Below are positions 17,627 to 25,211 of a stretch of 53,695 nucleotides of DNA, piece after piece; positions within the stretch are counted from its first letter, which is position 1; the number at the start of each line of letters is the position of its first letter. The stretch lies in assembly GCA_964504655.1 (NCBI GenBank), contig CAZDFD010000019.1, positions 1 to 53,695 of the forward strand, in the 5' to 3' direction. The DNA comes from JANXAZ01 sp964504655. GTDB taxonomy: Bacteria; Pseudomonadota; Alphaproteobacteria; Geminicoccales; Geminicoccaceae. The notes beneath the pieces are model-generated. The model searched no databases, was not told where the DNA came from, and worked only from the letters and a program-made list of their open reading frames with translations. Made by a program: the position numbers and the translations under genes.

Positions 17627-17672
17627 ACGACCATCTCCGGATCAGGTCGTACCATGGGGACGGCCCTGTCAA
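17627..17672 (-). promoter_or_regulatory. Putative promoter and operator of the CARF-RelE gene
   Basis: On the minus strand a consensus TTGACA lies at 17672-17667, followed by a symmetric 24-bp dyad, ACGACC-N3-TCCGGA-N3-GGTCGT (17627-17650), 25 nt before the ATG at 17601. All three half-elements share one centre of symmetry. It could bind a repressor of this gene and/or of the divergent gene at 17689. Function is inferred from symmetry and position only; a clear -10 was not found. Confidence 0.4.
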
Positions 17673-17688
17673 CCGGGCGGATCGGGCG

Positions 17689-18555
17689 ATGCCGACCCTC
17701 TTCTGCTTCGGCTACGGCTACGTGGCGCGGCACCTCGCGACGGCTCTGCGGGCGCGCGGCTTCGAGGTGCGCGGTACCACCCGCAGCCCGCTCAAGGCCG
17801 AGCGCATGGCGGCCGACGGGGTCCGCGCCTTCCTGTTCGAGCGCGGCCGGCCGCTCGCCGAGCCGGCCCGGGCGCTCGCCGGGGTCACCCACCTCCTGCA
17901 CTCGATCGCACCCGACGCCGAGGGCGATCCGGTGCTGGATCGGCACGGCGCCGATCTCCGCCGGCTCGAAGGGCTCGCCTGGGTCGGTTATCTCGGCACC
18001 ACCGGGGTCTATGGCGACCGCGGCGGCGGCTGGGTCGACGAGGACACGCCGATCGAGCCGACGCTCGCCCGCACCGACCGGCGGGCGCGCGCGGAAGCGG
18101 CCTGGCTCGCCTCCGGCCTGCCGGTCCACCTGTTCCGTCTGGCCGGGATCTACGGCCCGGGCCGCAACGCCCTCGTCAACCTGCGCGACGGCACGGCCCG
18201 GCGGATCGTCAAGCCCGGCCAGGTGTTCTCGCGGATCCACGTGGCCGACATCGTGGCGGTGCTCTCGGCCTCGATCGCGCGACCCGCGCCGGGGCGGGTC
18301 TACAATGTCTGCGACGACGAGCCGGCGCCGCCGCAGGACGTCGTGGCGTTCGCAGCCGGGCTCCTGGGCGTGCCGCCGCCACCGGAGGAGCCGTTCGAGA
18401 CGGCGAACCTCTCGGCGATGGCGCGCACCTTCTACGAGGACAATCGACGGGTGCGGAACGAGCGCATCAAGCGCGAGCTCGGCGTGGTGCTCGCCTACCC
18501 GACCTACCGCGAGGGACTGCGCGCGCTGCACGCGGCCGAGGCGACCCGCGGCTGA
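17689..18555 (+). CDS. NAD(P)-binding SDR family protein (YeeZ-like epimerase)
   Basis: 288-aa extended/atypical SDR. It starts MPTLFCFGYGYVARHLATAL, a Rossmann glycine motif of the G-x-G-x-x-A type, then YLGTTGVYGDRGG, with the YGDR segment in the place of the catalytic tyrosine region, and LAGIYGPGRN, typical for nucleoside-sugar epimerase relatives. YeeZ-like proteins lack a proven reaction. Divergent from the CARF-RelE gene with 87 nt between starts; the next plus-strand gene begins 101 nt after its stop. Confidence 0.82.
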   Translation: MPTLFCFGYGYVARHLATALRARGFEVRGTTRSPLKAERMAADGVRAFLFERGRPLAEPARALAGVTHLLHSIAPDAEGDPVLDRHGADLRRLEGLAWVGYLGTTGVYGDRGGGWVDEDTPIEPTLARTDRRARAEAAWLASGLPVHLFRLAGIYGPGRNALVNLRDGTARRIVKPGQVFSRIHVADIVAVLSASIARPAPGRVYNVCDDEPAPPQDVVAFAAGLLGVPPPPEEPFETANLSAMARTFYEDNRRVRNERIKRELGVVLAYPTYREGLRALHAAEATRG

Positions 18556-18592
18556 GCCCGACGCGGCGCGCCGTCGCGGTCCGCCGATCCGA

Positions 18593-18621
18593 TGGACGAG
18601 GCTCGGGATCTGCGCCAAGCT
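18593..18621 (+). promoter_or_regulatory. Putative promoter of the polyamine-type ABC operon
   Basis: TGGACG (18593-18598), a 17-nt spacer and CAAGCT (18616-18621), 35 nt before the ATG at 18657. The 11-mer TCTGCGCCAAG (18609-18619) is the same as in front of the first importer operon (6848-6858) and occupies the same place relative to the two hexamers. Confidence 0.42.
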
Positions 18622-18656
18622 CGCGCCGGACGAGGTTCGGGGCGGGGGAGGGACCC

Positions 18657-19709
18657 ATGATGCGACTGCGCGTGCTCGGCCCGGTGCTGGCCGCCGGGGC
18701 CGTGTTCCTGCTCGGGGCGCCGGCCGGCGCCCGCGATCTCACCGTCACCTCCTGGGGCGGCTCCTATCAGGAGGCGCAGCGCGAGCTGTTCTTCGGGCCG
18801 TTCCAGAAGGCCACCGGCACCAAGCTGGTCGAGGACACCTGGGACGGCGGCATCGGCGTGCTGCGCACCAAGGCCCAGGGCACACCGGTCTGGGACGTGG
18901 TCCAGGTCGAGACCGACGAGCTCGTGCTGGGCTGCGAGGAGGGCATCCTCGAGCCGCTCGACTGGCAGGCGCTCGGCGGCAAGGACAAGTTCCTGCCGGC
19001 CGCGGTCCACGAATGCGGCGTGGGCGCCATCGTCTGGGCGACCGTGCTCGCCTACGACGGCAACAAGTTCGCCTCGGGCGGGCCCTCTTCCTGGGCCGAC
19101 TTCTTCGACACCCGGAAGTTCCCGGGCAAGCGCGCTCTGAGGAAGGGCCCGCGCCAGGCGCTCGAGTTCGCCACCATGGCCGAGGGCGTGCCGCCCGCCA
19201 AGGTCTACGAGGCGCTCAAGGCGCCCGGCGGGGTCGACCGGGCCTTCGCCAGGCTCGATGCCATCAAGAAGGACCTGATCCTCTGGGAGTCGGGCGCCCA
19301 GCCGCCGCAGCTCCTGGCCTCGGGCGAGGTCGCGATGACCAGTGCCTACAACGGCCGGATCACCGCCGCCAACCGGCAGGACAAGCGCAACTTCAAGATC
19401 GCCTGGCCGGCCGGGTTCGTCTACCAGATCGACAGCTGGGTGGTGCTCAAGAACTCGCCCCTGAAGGCCGAGGGGCTGAAGCTCGTGACCTTCCTCACCC
19501 GGCCCGAGAACCAGGCCAAGCTGCCGGCCAAGATCCCCTACGGCCCGACCCACGTCGACGGCGCCAAGCTCGTGCCGGCCGAGTTCGCGGCCGACATCCC
19601 GAGCGCGCCGCAGAACCTCGCCCACGGCGTGTTCTTCGACGCCGGCTTCTGGGTCGAGAACGTCGAGCGGCTGACCGAGCGGTTCAACGCCTGGGCGGCC
19701 CAGAAGTGA
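18657..19709 (+). CDS. ABC transporter substrate-binding protein, spermidine/putrescine (PotD) type
   Basis: 350-aa periplasmic receptor with a Sec signal peptide (LRVLGPVLAAGAVFLLGAPAGA). The mature part begins RDLTVTSWGGSYQEAQRE, the typical opening of the PotD-like family, with FQKATGTKLVEDTWDGG after it. MTSAYNGRI and FAWPAG-like segments (IAWPAGFVYQIDSWVV) are also standard. Two consecutive ATGs (18657 and 18660) are possible starts. It heads an operon with two permeases at 19759 and 20994. Substrates of the family include polyamines, and many members bind other compounds. Confidence 0.9.
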   Translation: MMRLRVLGPVLAAGAVFLLGAPAGARDLTVTSWGGSYQEAQRELFFGPFQKATGTKLVEDTWDGGIGVLRTKAQGTPVWDVVQVETDELVLGCEEGILEPLDWQALGGKDKFLPAAVHECGVGAIVWATVLAYDGNKFASGGPSSWADFFDTRKFPGKRALRKGPRQALEFATMAEGVPPAKVYEALKAPGGVDRAFARLDAIKKDLILWESGAQPPQLLASGEVAMTSAYNGRITAANRQDKRNFKIAWPAGFVYQIDSWVVLKNSPLKAEGLKLVTFLTRPENQAKLPAKIPYGPTHVDGAKLVPAEFAADIPSAPQNLAHGVFFDAGFWVENVERLTERFNAWAAQK

Positions 19710-19758
19710 GCCCGGACCGGCCGCTCGCGGCTGCGCGGGCGGCCGGGCGCAACCGCTG

Positions 19759-20982
19759 ATGGCGACCGGGACGGCCGAGCTCCGCCGGGCGCTCCGCCGC
19801 GCCGAGCGGCGGCGGAGCTTGGGCGGGTTCGTGCTCGCCCTGCCGCTCGTGGCCTTCATCCTGGTGTTCTTCCTCCTGCCGATCCTGGGCATGCTCGTGA
19901 AGGCGGTCGACAATCACGAGCTGGCGACCGCCATGCCGAGGAGTGCCGCGGCCCTGCAGGGCTGGCGGGGGCTCGGGCCGCCGGAGGAGGCGATCGTCGC
20001 GATCGTCGCGGTCGAGCTCAAGGAGGCGCACGCGCGCCGCCAGTCGGCCCTGGTGGCGCAGCGGCTGAACCGCGAGCAGGCGGGCTGGCGCAACCTGATC
20101 CTGGGCACCGCCCGACGCCTGCCCGATGAGCCCCAGGGCTCCTGGCTCGCCACGCTCGTGGCGATCGACCCGGCCTGGGGCGAGCCCGCGATCTGGGCCG
20201 GGCTCAGGCGCGCCGCCCGGCCCTGGACCGACGTCTTCCTGCTCGCCGCCCTCGATCTGCGCCACGACGACCACGACGCGATCGCGCCGGCGCCCGTGAG
20301 CGAGCGGATCTATCTGGCGATCCTGGCGCGGACCTTCTGGATCAGCGCACTCGTCACGCTGCTCTGCCTGGTGCTCGGCTACCCGCTCGCCTACCTCCTG
20401 GCCTCCCTGCCGGAGCGCTGGGCCAACCCGCTCTTGATCCTCGTGCTCTTGCCGTTCTGGACCTCGCTCCTGGTGCGCACCGCCGCCTGGATCGTGCTCC
20501 TGCAGAGGGAGGGGGTGCTGAACCACCTCCTGCTCGAGAGCGGGCTCCTGGCGGAGCCGCTGGCGCTCGTGTTCAACCGCACGGGCGTGCTGATCGCCAT
20601 GACGCACGTGCTCCTGCCGTTCATGGTGCTGCCGCTCTACAGCGTCCTGCGCGGCATCCCGCCGGCGCTCGGCCGTGCCGCGCTCTCGCTCGGCGCCCGG
20701 CCGGCCACCGCCTTCCTCAAGATCCACCTGCCCTTGTCGATGCCCGGGGTCGGCGCCGGCTGCCTCCTCGTGTTCATCCTGGCGCTCGGCTACTACATCA
20801 CCCCGGCGCTGGTCGGCGGTGCCGCCGACCAGATGATCAGCTACTTCATCGCCTTCTTCACGCTGCAGACGATCAACTGGGGCATGGCGGCCTCGCTCGC
20901 GAGCCTCCTCCTCCTGGCCACGCTCCTGCTCTATGCCGTCTATGCCCGGCTGGTCGGCATCGACCGGCTGCGGCTCGGCTGA
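19759..20982 (+). CDS. ABC transporter permease, PotB type with long periplasmic insert
   Basis: 407-aa permease, longer than the usual 280-310 residues. After the first membrane segment (FVLALPLVAFILVFFLLPILGMLV, about 28-51) there is an insert of about 130-140 hydrophilic residues before the next membrane segments (ARTFWISALVTLLCLVLGYPLAYLLA). The EAA-like loop is PPALGRAALSLGARPATAFLKIHLPLSMPG. Such long first loops occur in a known subgroup of PotB-like permeases. It follows the binding protein by 49 nt and precedes the second permease by 11 nt. Confidence 0.9.
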   Translation: MATGTAELRRALRRAERRRSLGGFVLALPLVAFILVFFLLPILGMLVKAVDNHELATAMPRSAAALQGWRGLGPPEEAIVAIVAVELKEAHARRQSALVAQRLNREQAGWRNLILGTARRLPDEPQGSWLATLVAIDPAWGEPAIWAGLRRAARPWTDVFLLAALDLRHDDHDAIAPAPVSERIYLAILARTFWISALVTLLCLVLGYPLAYLLASLPERWANPLLILVLLPFWTSLLVRTAAWIVLLQREGVLNHLLLESGLLAEPLALVFNRTGVLIAMTHVLLPFMVLPLYSVLRGIPPALGRAALSLGARPATAFLKIHLPLSMPGVGAGCLLVFILALGYYITPALVGGAADQMISYFIAFFTLQTINWGMAASLASLLLLATLLLYAVYARLVGIDRLRLG

Positions 20983-20993
20983 GGCCGCGGGCG

Positions 20994-21791
20994 ATGCGGC
21001 CCGGCCGGCTGCTGCTCTGGCTCTACGCCGGCCTCGTCCTCCTGTTCCTGGTGCTGCCGATCCTCGTGATCGTGCCGTTGTCGCTGTCCTCCGGCACGTT
21101 CCTCTATTTCCCGCTGCCGGGCCTGTCGCTGCGCTGGTACGCCCGCCTGATCGAGCACGCGCCCTGGCGGCAGACCCTCCTCAACAGCCTCCTCGTGGGC
21201 ACGATCGCCACGCTCGTCGCGACCACGCTCGGCACGCTCGCGGCCTTCGGCCTGGCGCGCAGCCGGTTCCCCGGGCGCGGCCTGGTCATGGCGCTCCTGC
21301 TCTCGCCGATGATCGTGCCGGTGATCATCGTGGCGACCGGCGCCTACTTCTTCTACGACCGCCTCGGCCTCGCCAACAGCCTGCTCGGCCTCGCGATCGC
21401 GCATGCGGCGCTCGGCGCGCCGTTCGTGCTCGTGACCGTCTCGGCCACGCTCACCGGGCTCGACCCGAGCCTGCCGCGGGCGGCGATCGGGCTCGGCGCG
21501 CCACCCTGGACGGCCTTCCGCCGGGTCACCCTGCCGATCATCGCACCCGGGGTCGTGAGCGGTGCCCTGTTCGCCTTCGTCACGAGCTTCGACGAGGTCG
21601 TGGTGGCGCTGTTCCTCACCGGCCCGGCACAGCGCACCCTGCCGCGGCAGATGTTCGAGGGCATCCGCGAGGAGATCAGCCCGGAGATCCTGGCGGCCGC
21701 CACGATCCTCGTGGCGCTCGCCGTGCTCCTCCTGGTGGCGGCCGAACTCCTCCGTCGGCGCAGCGCGCGACTGCGGGGGATCGCGCCCTGA
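20994..21791 (+). CDS. ABC transporter permease, PotC type
   Basis: 265-aa inner-membrane subunit with six predicted helices, beginning LLLWLYAGLVLLFLVLPILVIVPL. It has TSFDEVVVALFLTGPAQRTLP, a strong PotC-type signature, and an EAA-like loop (LPRAAIGLGAPPWTAFRRVTLP). It partners the 19759 product. The stop TGA (21789-21791) overlaps the apparent CTG start of the next gene. No potA-like ATPase follows, so an ATPase from another locus is needed. Confidence 0.92.
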   Translation: MRPGRLLLWLYAGLVLLFLVLPILVIVPLSLSSGTFLYFPLPGLSLRWYARLIEHAPWRQTLLNSLLVGTIATLVATTLGTLAAFGLARSRFPGRGLVMALLLSPMIVPVIIVATGAYFFYDRLGLANSLLGLAIAHAALGAPFVLVTVSATLTGLDPSLPRAAIGLGAPPWTAFRRVTLPIIAPGVVSGALFAFVTSFDEVVVALFLTGPAQRTLPRQMFEGIREEISPEILAAATILVALAVLLLVAAELLRRRSARLRGIAP

Positions 21792-22501
21792 ACGTCCTCC
21801 TGGTCCACGCCCATCCCGAGCCGCGCTCGTTCACCGCGGCGATGCGCGATCGGGCGGTCGCCATGCTCGAGCGACAGGGCCACGCGGTCGTGCAGAGCGA
21901 TCTCTACGCGATGCGCTTCGACCCGGTCGCCAAGGCCGCGGACTTCACGGTGCGGCGCGACCCCGCCCATCTGAGCTACGCCCTCGAGCAGCGCCACGCC
22001 TTCGAGACCGGCACGCTCGCCCCCGACATCGCCTGCGAGGTCGCGAAGGTGCGCACGGCCGAGCTCCTGGTCCTCACCTTCCCGCTCTTCTGGTTCTCGG
22101 TGCCGGCGATCCTCAAGGGCTGGATCGACCGGGTGCTGCTGTCCGGCCCGTTCTACGGCGGCCGGCGCTTCTACGACCGGGGCGGGCTCGCCGGCCGCCG
22201 GGCGATCTGCCTCCTGAGCTGCGGCGCGCGCCCGCACATGCTGGCCGCGGACGGGATCCACGGGCCGCTCGAGGGCATGCTGCGCCATCTCCTCCAGGGC
22301 ACGCTCGGCTATGTCGGCTACCGCGTGCTGCCGCCCTTCGTGGCTTGGCACGTGCCCTATGTCGACGACGCCACGCGGGCCGGCTACCTCGACGCCCTCA
22401 CACGGCATCTCGAGGCCCTCGACAGCCTGGATCCGCTCCCCCTGCCGAGCCTCGACGACTTCGATGCGCAGATGCGGCCGCTGCCGCCGCGCGACGGCTG
22501 A
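21788..22501 (+). CDS. NAD(P)H-dependent oxidoreductase, flavodoxin fold (NQO1/KefF type), apparent CTG start
   Basis: 237-aa quinone-reductase-like flavoprotein. The conserved first strand NVLLVHAHPEPRSF begins immediately after CTG at 21788; no ATG, GTG or TTG lies in frame before it until well inside the upstream gene, and the next ATG would remove the FMN-binding LLVHAHP motif. The CTG overlaps the upstream TGA (CTGA), like ordinary ATGA couplings, and GGGGGA lies about 9 nt upstream. TFPLFWFSVPAILKGWIDRVL is the usual FMN/quinone-site segment. Likely two-electron reduction of quinones; its link to the importer is unclear. Confidence 0.85.
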   Translation: MNVLLVHAHPEPRSFTAAMRDRAVAMLERQGHAVVQSDLYAMRFDPVAKAADFTVRRDPAHLSYALEQRHAFETGTLAPDIACEVAKVRTAELLVLTFPLFWFSVPAILKGWIDRVLLSGPFYGGRRFYDRGGLAGRRAICLLSCGARPHMLAADGIHGPLEGMLRHLLQGTLGYVGYRVLPPFVAWHVPYVDDATRAGYLDALTRHLEALDSLDPLPLPSLDDFDAQMRPLPPRDG

Positions 22502-22602
22502 AACGGGCGGCACCGGTCCACGGCATCCGGTCGAGACGGCTCCGGCCTTAACGCTTCCCCAACACGATCCCGCCATCCTGGGATCGACGCGTGGAGGAAG
22601 CG

Positions 22603-22806
22603 ATGCCCGCCTCGGGTTCGGCCGCGATCCTGGTGGTCCAGATGCTCACCCACCTGCACGGGCCGTTGGTGGCGAGCGGCGAGCCGGCGCCGCCGCGCCA
22701 GCCGCCGCCTTCGATCCAGGCGCAGGAGGCCCGGCCGGTCGACACCTGGCTCGTGGTCGGCGCGCCGCCGACGGCCGAGCCGCGGCCCGCGGCCGGCGCT
22801 CAGTAG
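22603..22806 (+). CDS. Small hypothetical protein (67 aa)
   Basis: Short reading frame from ATG 22603 with a strong ribosome site just before it (GGAGGAAGCG). The product, MPASGSAAILVVQMLTHLHG followed by a proline-rich tail, matches no family I recognise. It overlaps the end of the convergent SDR gene by 7 nt. Support is the ribosome site and the lack of any other gene here; in this GC-rich DNA chance reading frames are common, so it may not be real. Confidence 0.35.
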   Translation: MPASGSAAILVVQMLTHLHGPLVASGEPAPPRQPPPSIQAQEARPVDTWLVVGAPPTAEPRPAAGAQ

Positions 22807-23534
22807 ACGTCCTGGCCGCCGTTGACCGGGATCTCGGCGCCGGTGATGTAGGAGGCGCCGTCGCCGCACAGGAAGTAGATGATGGCGGCGACCTCCTCGG
22901 GCGAGCCGAGCCGGCGCAGCGGGATCCGCTCGACCAGCTGCTCGGTCCCGGGCGACAGGATCGCGGTGTTGATCTCGCCCGGGCAGACCGCGTTGACGCG
23001 CACGCCCAGATGCGCGAGGTCGGCCGCCAGCTCGCGCGTCAGGCCGGTGAGCGCCGCCTTGCTCGTGGCGTAGGCCGAGCCCGCGAAGGGGTGCACCCGC
23101 GAGCCGGCGATCGAGGTGATGTTGACGATCGCCCCCTTGCTGCGCGCCAGCATCGGAGCGCACGCCCGGCTGAAGAAGACGGGTGCGAAGAAGTTGATCG
23201 CGAAGGTCTTCTCCCAGACCTCCATGGTCCCGTCGAGGCAACCCAGCCGCCGGCCGCCCTCGGCCTTGGGCGAGTAGCCGGCATTGTTGACGAGCGCGTG
23301 CAGCTCCTGGCCGTCCAGGATGTGCTCGAGCTGGGCCACGGCCTCGGACAGCCGGGCGGTCTCGACCAGGTCGATCGTGATGTGGGCATGGCGCTCGTTG
23401 CGCGGACACTGCGGCGGCACCTCCTCGCGCGAGCAGGTGATCGCCCGCCAGCCCTGGCGGACGAAATAGGCCGCCGTGGCGTGGCCGATGCCTCGGCTCG
23501 ACCCGGTGATGAAGACGTTCTTGCGCTCCGGCAT
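22800..23534 (-). CDS. SDR family oxidoreductase
   Basis: 244-aa classical short-chain dehydrogenase. NAD(P) motif TGSSRGIG (10-17), NNAG at 83-86, catalytic S141, Y155 and K159 (YATSK), and the conserved VNAVCPGEI and ITGAEIPVNGGQ C-terminal segments. It resembles 3-oxoacyl-ACP reductase-like SDRs, but the substrate is not determined. Single gene, located upstream of pdxH on the same strand (78 nt apart). Confidence 0.9.
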   Translation of the reverse strand: MPERKNVFITGSSRGIGHATAAYFVRQGWRAITCSREEVPPQCPRNERHAHITIDLVETARLSEAVAQLEHILDGQELHALVNNAGYSPKAEGGRRLGCLDGTMEVWEKTFAINFFAPVFFSRACAPMLARSKGAIVNITSIAGSRVHPFAGSAYATSKAALTGLTRELAADLAHLGVRVNAVCPGEINTAILSPGTEQLVERIPLRRLGSPEEVAAIIYFLCGDGASYITGAEIPVNGGQDVY

Positions 23535-23612
23535 CGATCCGCTCCCGGGCTACCCCGTCCAGAGATGCGCCCCCGGCGGTCGCTCGGCAAGACGGCCCGG
23601 CCCGGCGCCGGC

Positions 23613-24245
23613 TCAAGGTGCGAGGCGGAGCCGCGTCCAGCCGCTGTCGGCGCGGCGGTACTCGAGCCGGTCGTGCAGGCGCGAGCGGCGGCCCTGCCAG
23701 AACTCGAAGCGGTCGGGCAGGAGCCGGTAGCCGCCCCAGTGCGGCGGCCGCGGCACCGTGTCGGGGTGGCGGGCGGCGAGCTCGGCCACCCGCTGCTCGA
23801 GCATCGCCCGCTCGATCGGCCGGCTCTGCGGGCTCGCGAGCGCTCCGATCCGGGCGCCGTGGGGCCGCAGCGCGAAATAGGCGTCCGCCTCGGCCGCGTC
23901 GACCGTCTCGACCCGGCCCTCGATCCGCACCTGGCGGTGCAGCCGGTCCCACCAGAAGAGCAGGGCCGCCCTGGGGTTGGCGGCGAGCTCGACGCCCTTG
24001 CGGCTCTCCTGGTTGGTGTAGAAGGTGACGCCGCGGCGATCGAGGTCCTTCATGAGGACCATGCGCAGCGACGGCGCTCCGTCCGGACCGACCGTGGCGA
24101 GCGCCATGGCGTTGGGCTCGACGAGCTCGGCCGCGAGCGCCTCGTGCAGCCAGGTGTCGAGCTGGTCGAACGGATCGTCCGCGGCCTCCTCCTCGAGCAG
24201 CACCGGGCCGTCGTAGTCGAGGCGCACGCCGGCGAAGCGGCTCAT
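23613..24245 (-). CDS. pdxH: Pyridoxamine 5'-phosphate oxidase
   Basis: 210-aa FMN enzyme converting pyridoxine and pyridoxamine 5'-phosphate to pyridoxal phosphate. Signature segments include MALATVGPDGAPSLRMVLMKDLDRRG, FYTNQESRKG and LLFWWDRLHRQVRIEGRVE; the C-terminal dimerisation motif is WGGYRLLPDRFEFWQGRRSRLHDR, ending in WTRLRLAP. Length and ends are standard. It is divergent from pdxY at 24357, so both vitamin B6 salvage genes are neighbours. Confidence 0.97.
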   Translation of the reverse strand: MSRFAGVRLDYDGPVLLEEEAADDPFDQLDTWLHEALAAELVEPNAMALATVGPDGAPSLRMVLMKDLDRRGVTFYTNQESRKGVELAANPRAALLFWWDRLHRQVRIEGRVETVDAAEADAYFALRPHGARIGALASPQSRPIERAMLEQRVAELAARHPDTVPRPPHWGGYRLLPDRFEFWQGRRSRLHDRLEYRRADSGWTRLRLAP

Positions 24246-24356
24246 CCCGTCCCTCCGTGAATGGACCTTCCTCTAGGCCGCCGCCTCGGGCCTGGAAAGG
24301 GCCGCTTCACGCGCCGTCGGCCGGGCCGCCGGCGGCAGGCCAGGGGGCGGCCCTCG

Positions 24357-25211
24357 ATGCAGGACGGCATTCTCTCGATCCAGTCGCACGTCGCCTACGG
24401 CCACGTCGGCAACAGCGCCGCGGTGTTCCCCCTGCAGCGGCTGGGCTTCGAGGTCTGGCCGATCCTGACCGTGCTGTTCTCGAACCACACCGGCTACGGC
24501 GCCTTCCGCGGCCGGGCGGTGGCGGCCGACTGGCTGGCCGAGCTGCTGCTCGGCCTCGAGGAGCGCGGCGCGCTGGCGCGGACCCGGGCCGTGCTGTCGG
24601 GCTATGTCGGCGACCCCGCGACGATCGCGATCGTCGCCGAGGCGGTCGCCCGGGTGCGGCGTCACCGCCCCGAGGCGCTCTACGCCTGCGACCCGGTGAT
24701 GGGCGACGACGGCCGCGGCTTCTTCGTCCGGCCCGGCATTCCGGAGCTGCTGCGCGACCGTCTCCTGCCGCTCGCCACGATCGTCAAGTCGAACCGCTTC
24801 GAGCTGGCCTGGCTCGCCGATCGCGAGGTCGGCACGCTCGCCGAGGCGCGGGCCGCGGCCGCGGCGGTGCGGGGGCGCGGGCCGCGGCTCGTGGTGTCGA
24901 CGAGCCTGGCGCTCCCCGAACGGCCGGGCGAGCTCGGCATCCTCGCCGACAGTGCGGAGGGCTCGTGGGTGGTCTGGACCCCGCACCTGCCGGTCACGCT
25001 GAACGGCACGGGCGACGCGTTCACGGCGCTCCTGCTCGGCGAGTGGCTCGCCGAGGGCCGCGCCGACCTCGCCCTCGGCCGTGCCGTGGCCGCCATGTAC
25101 GGGCTCGTCGAGGCGACCTTCCGGGCCGGCTCCCGCGAGCTCCTGCTGGTGGCGGCGCAGGAGGAGATCGTCCACCCGAGCCGCCGCTTCGAGGTCGTGC
25201 GGCTGGCCTAG
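24357..25211 (+). CDS. pdxY: Pyridoxal kinase
   Basis: 284-aa ribokinase-fold enzyme phosphorylating pyridoxal. ILSIQSHVAYGHVGNSAAVFPLQ is the conserved PdxY/PdxK start; CDPVMGDDG (111-119) and the anion-hole/catalytic NGTGDAF with D220 are present. The ATG at 24357 follows a GGGGGCGG site. It ends in TAG at 25209-25211, and that TAG shares CTAG with the stop of the convergent gene. With pdxH it completes local B6 salvage. Confidence 0.93.
   Translation: MQDGILSIQSHVAYGHVGNSAAVFPLQRLGFEVWPILTVLFSNHTGYGAFRGRAVAADWLAELLLGLEERGALARTRAVLSGYVGDPATIAIVAEAVARVRRHRPEALYACDPVMGDDGRGFFVRPGIPELLRDRLLPLATIVKSNRFELAWLADREVGTLAEARAAAAAVRGRGPRLVVSTSLALPERPGELGILADSAEGSWVVWTPHLPVTLNGTGDAFTALLLGEWLAEGRADLALGRAVAAMYGLVEATFRAGSRELLLVAAQEEIVHPSRRFEVVRLA

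Noticed and set aside
16374..17688. CRISPR array or cas genes around CARF-RelE
   Set aside because: No regularly spaced repeats and no Cas10, Cas6 or Csm/Cmr-type sequence were seen on either strand in the window.
18559..18576. CGACG...CGTCG as terminator behind the 17689 gene
   Set aside because: Only five base pairs without bulge and no T-tract; too weak.
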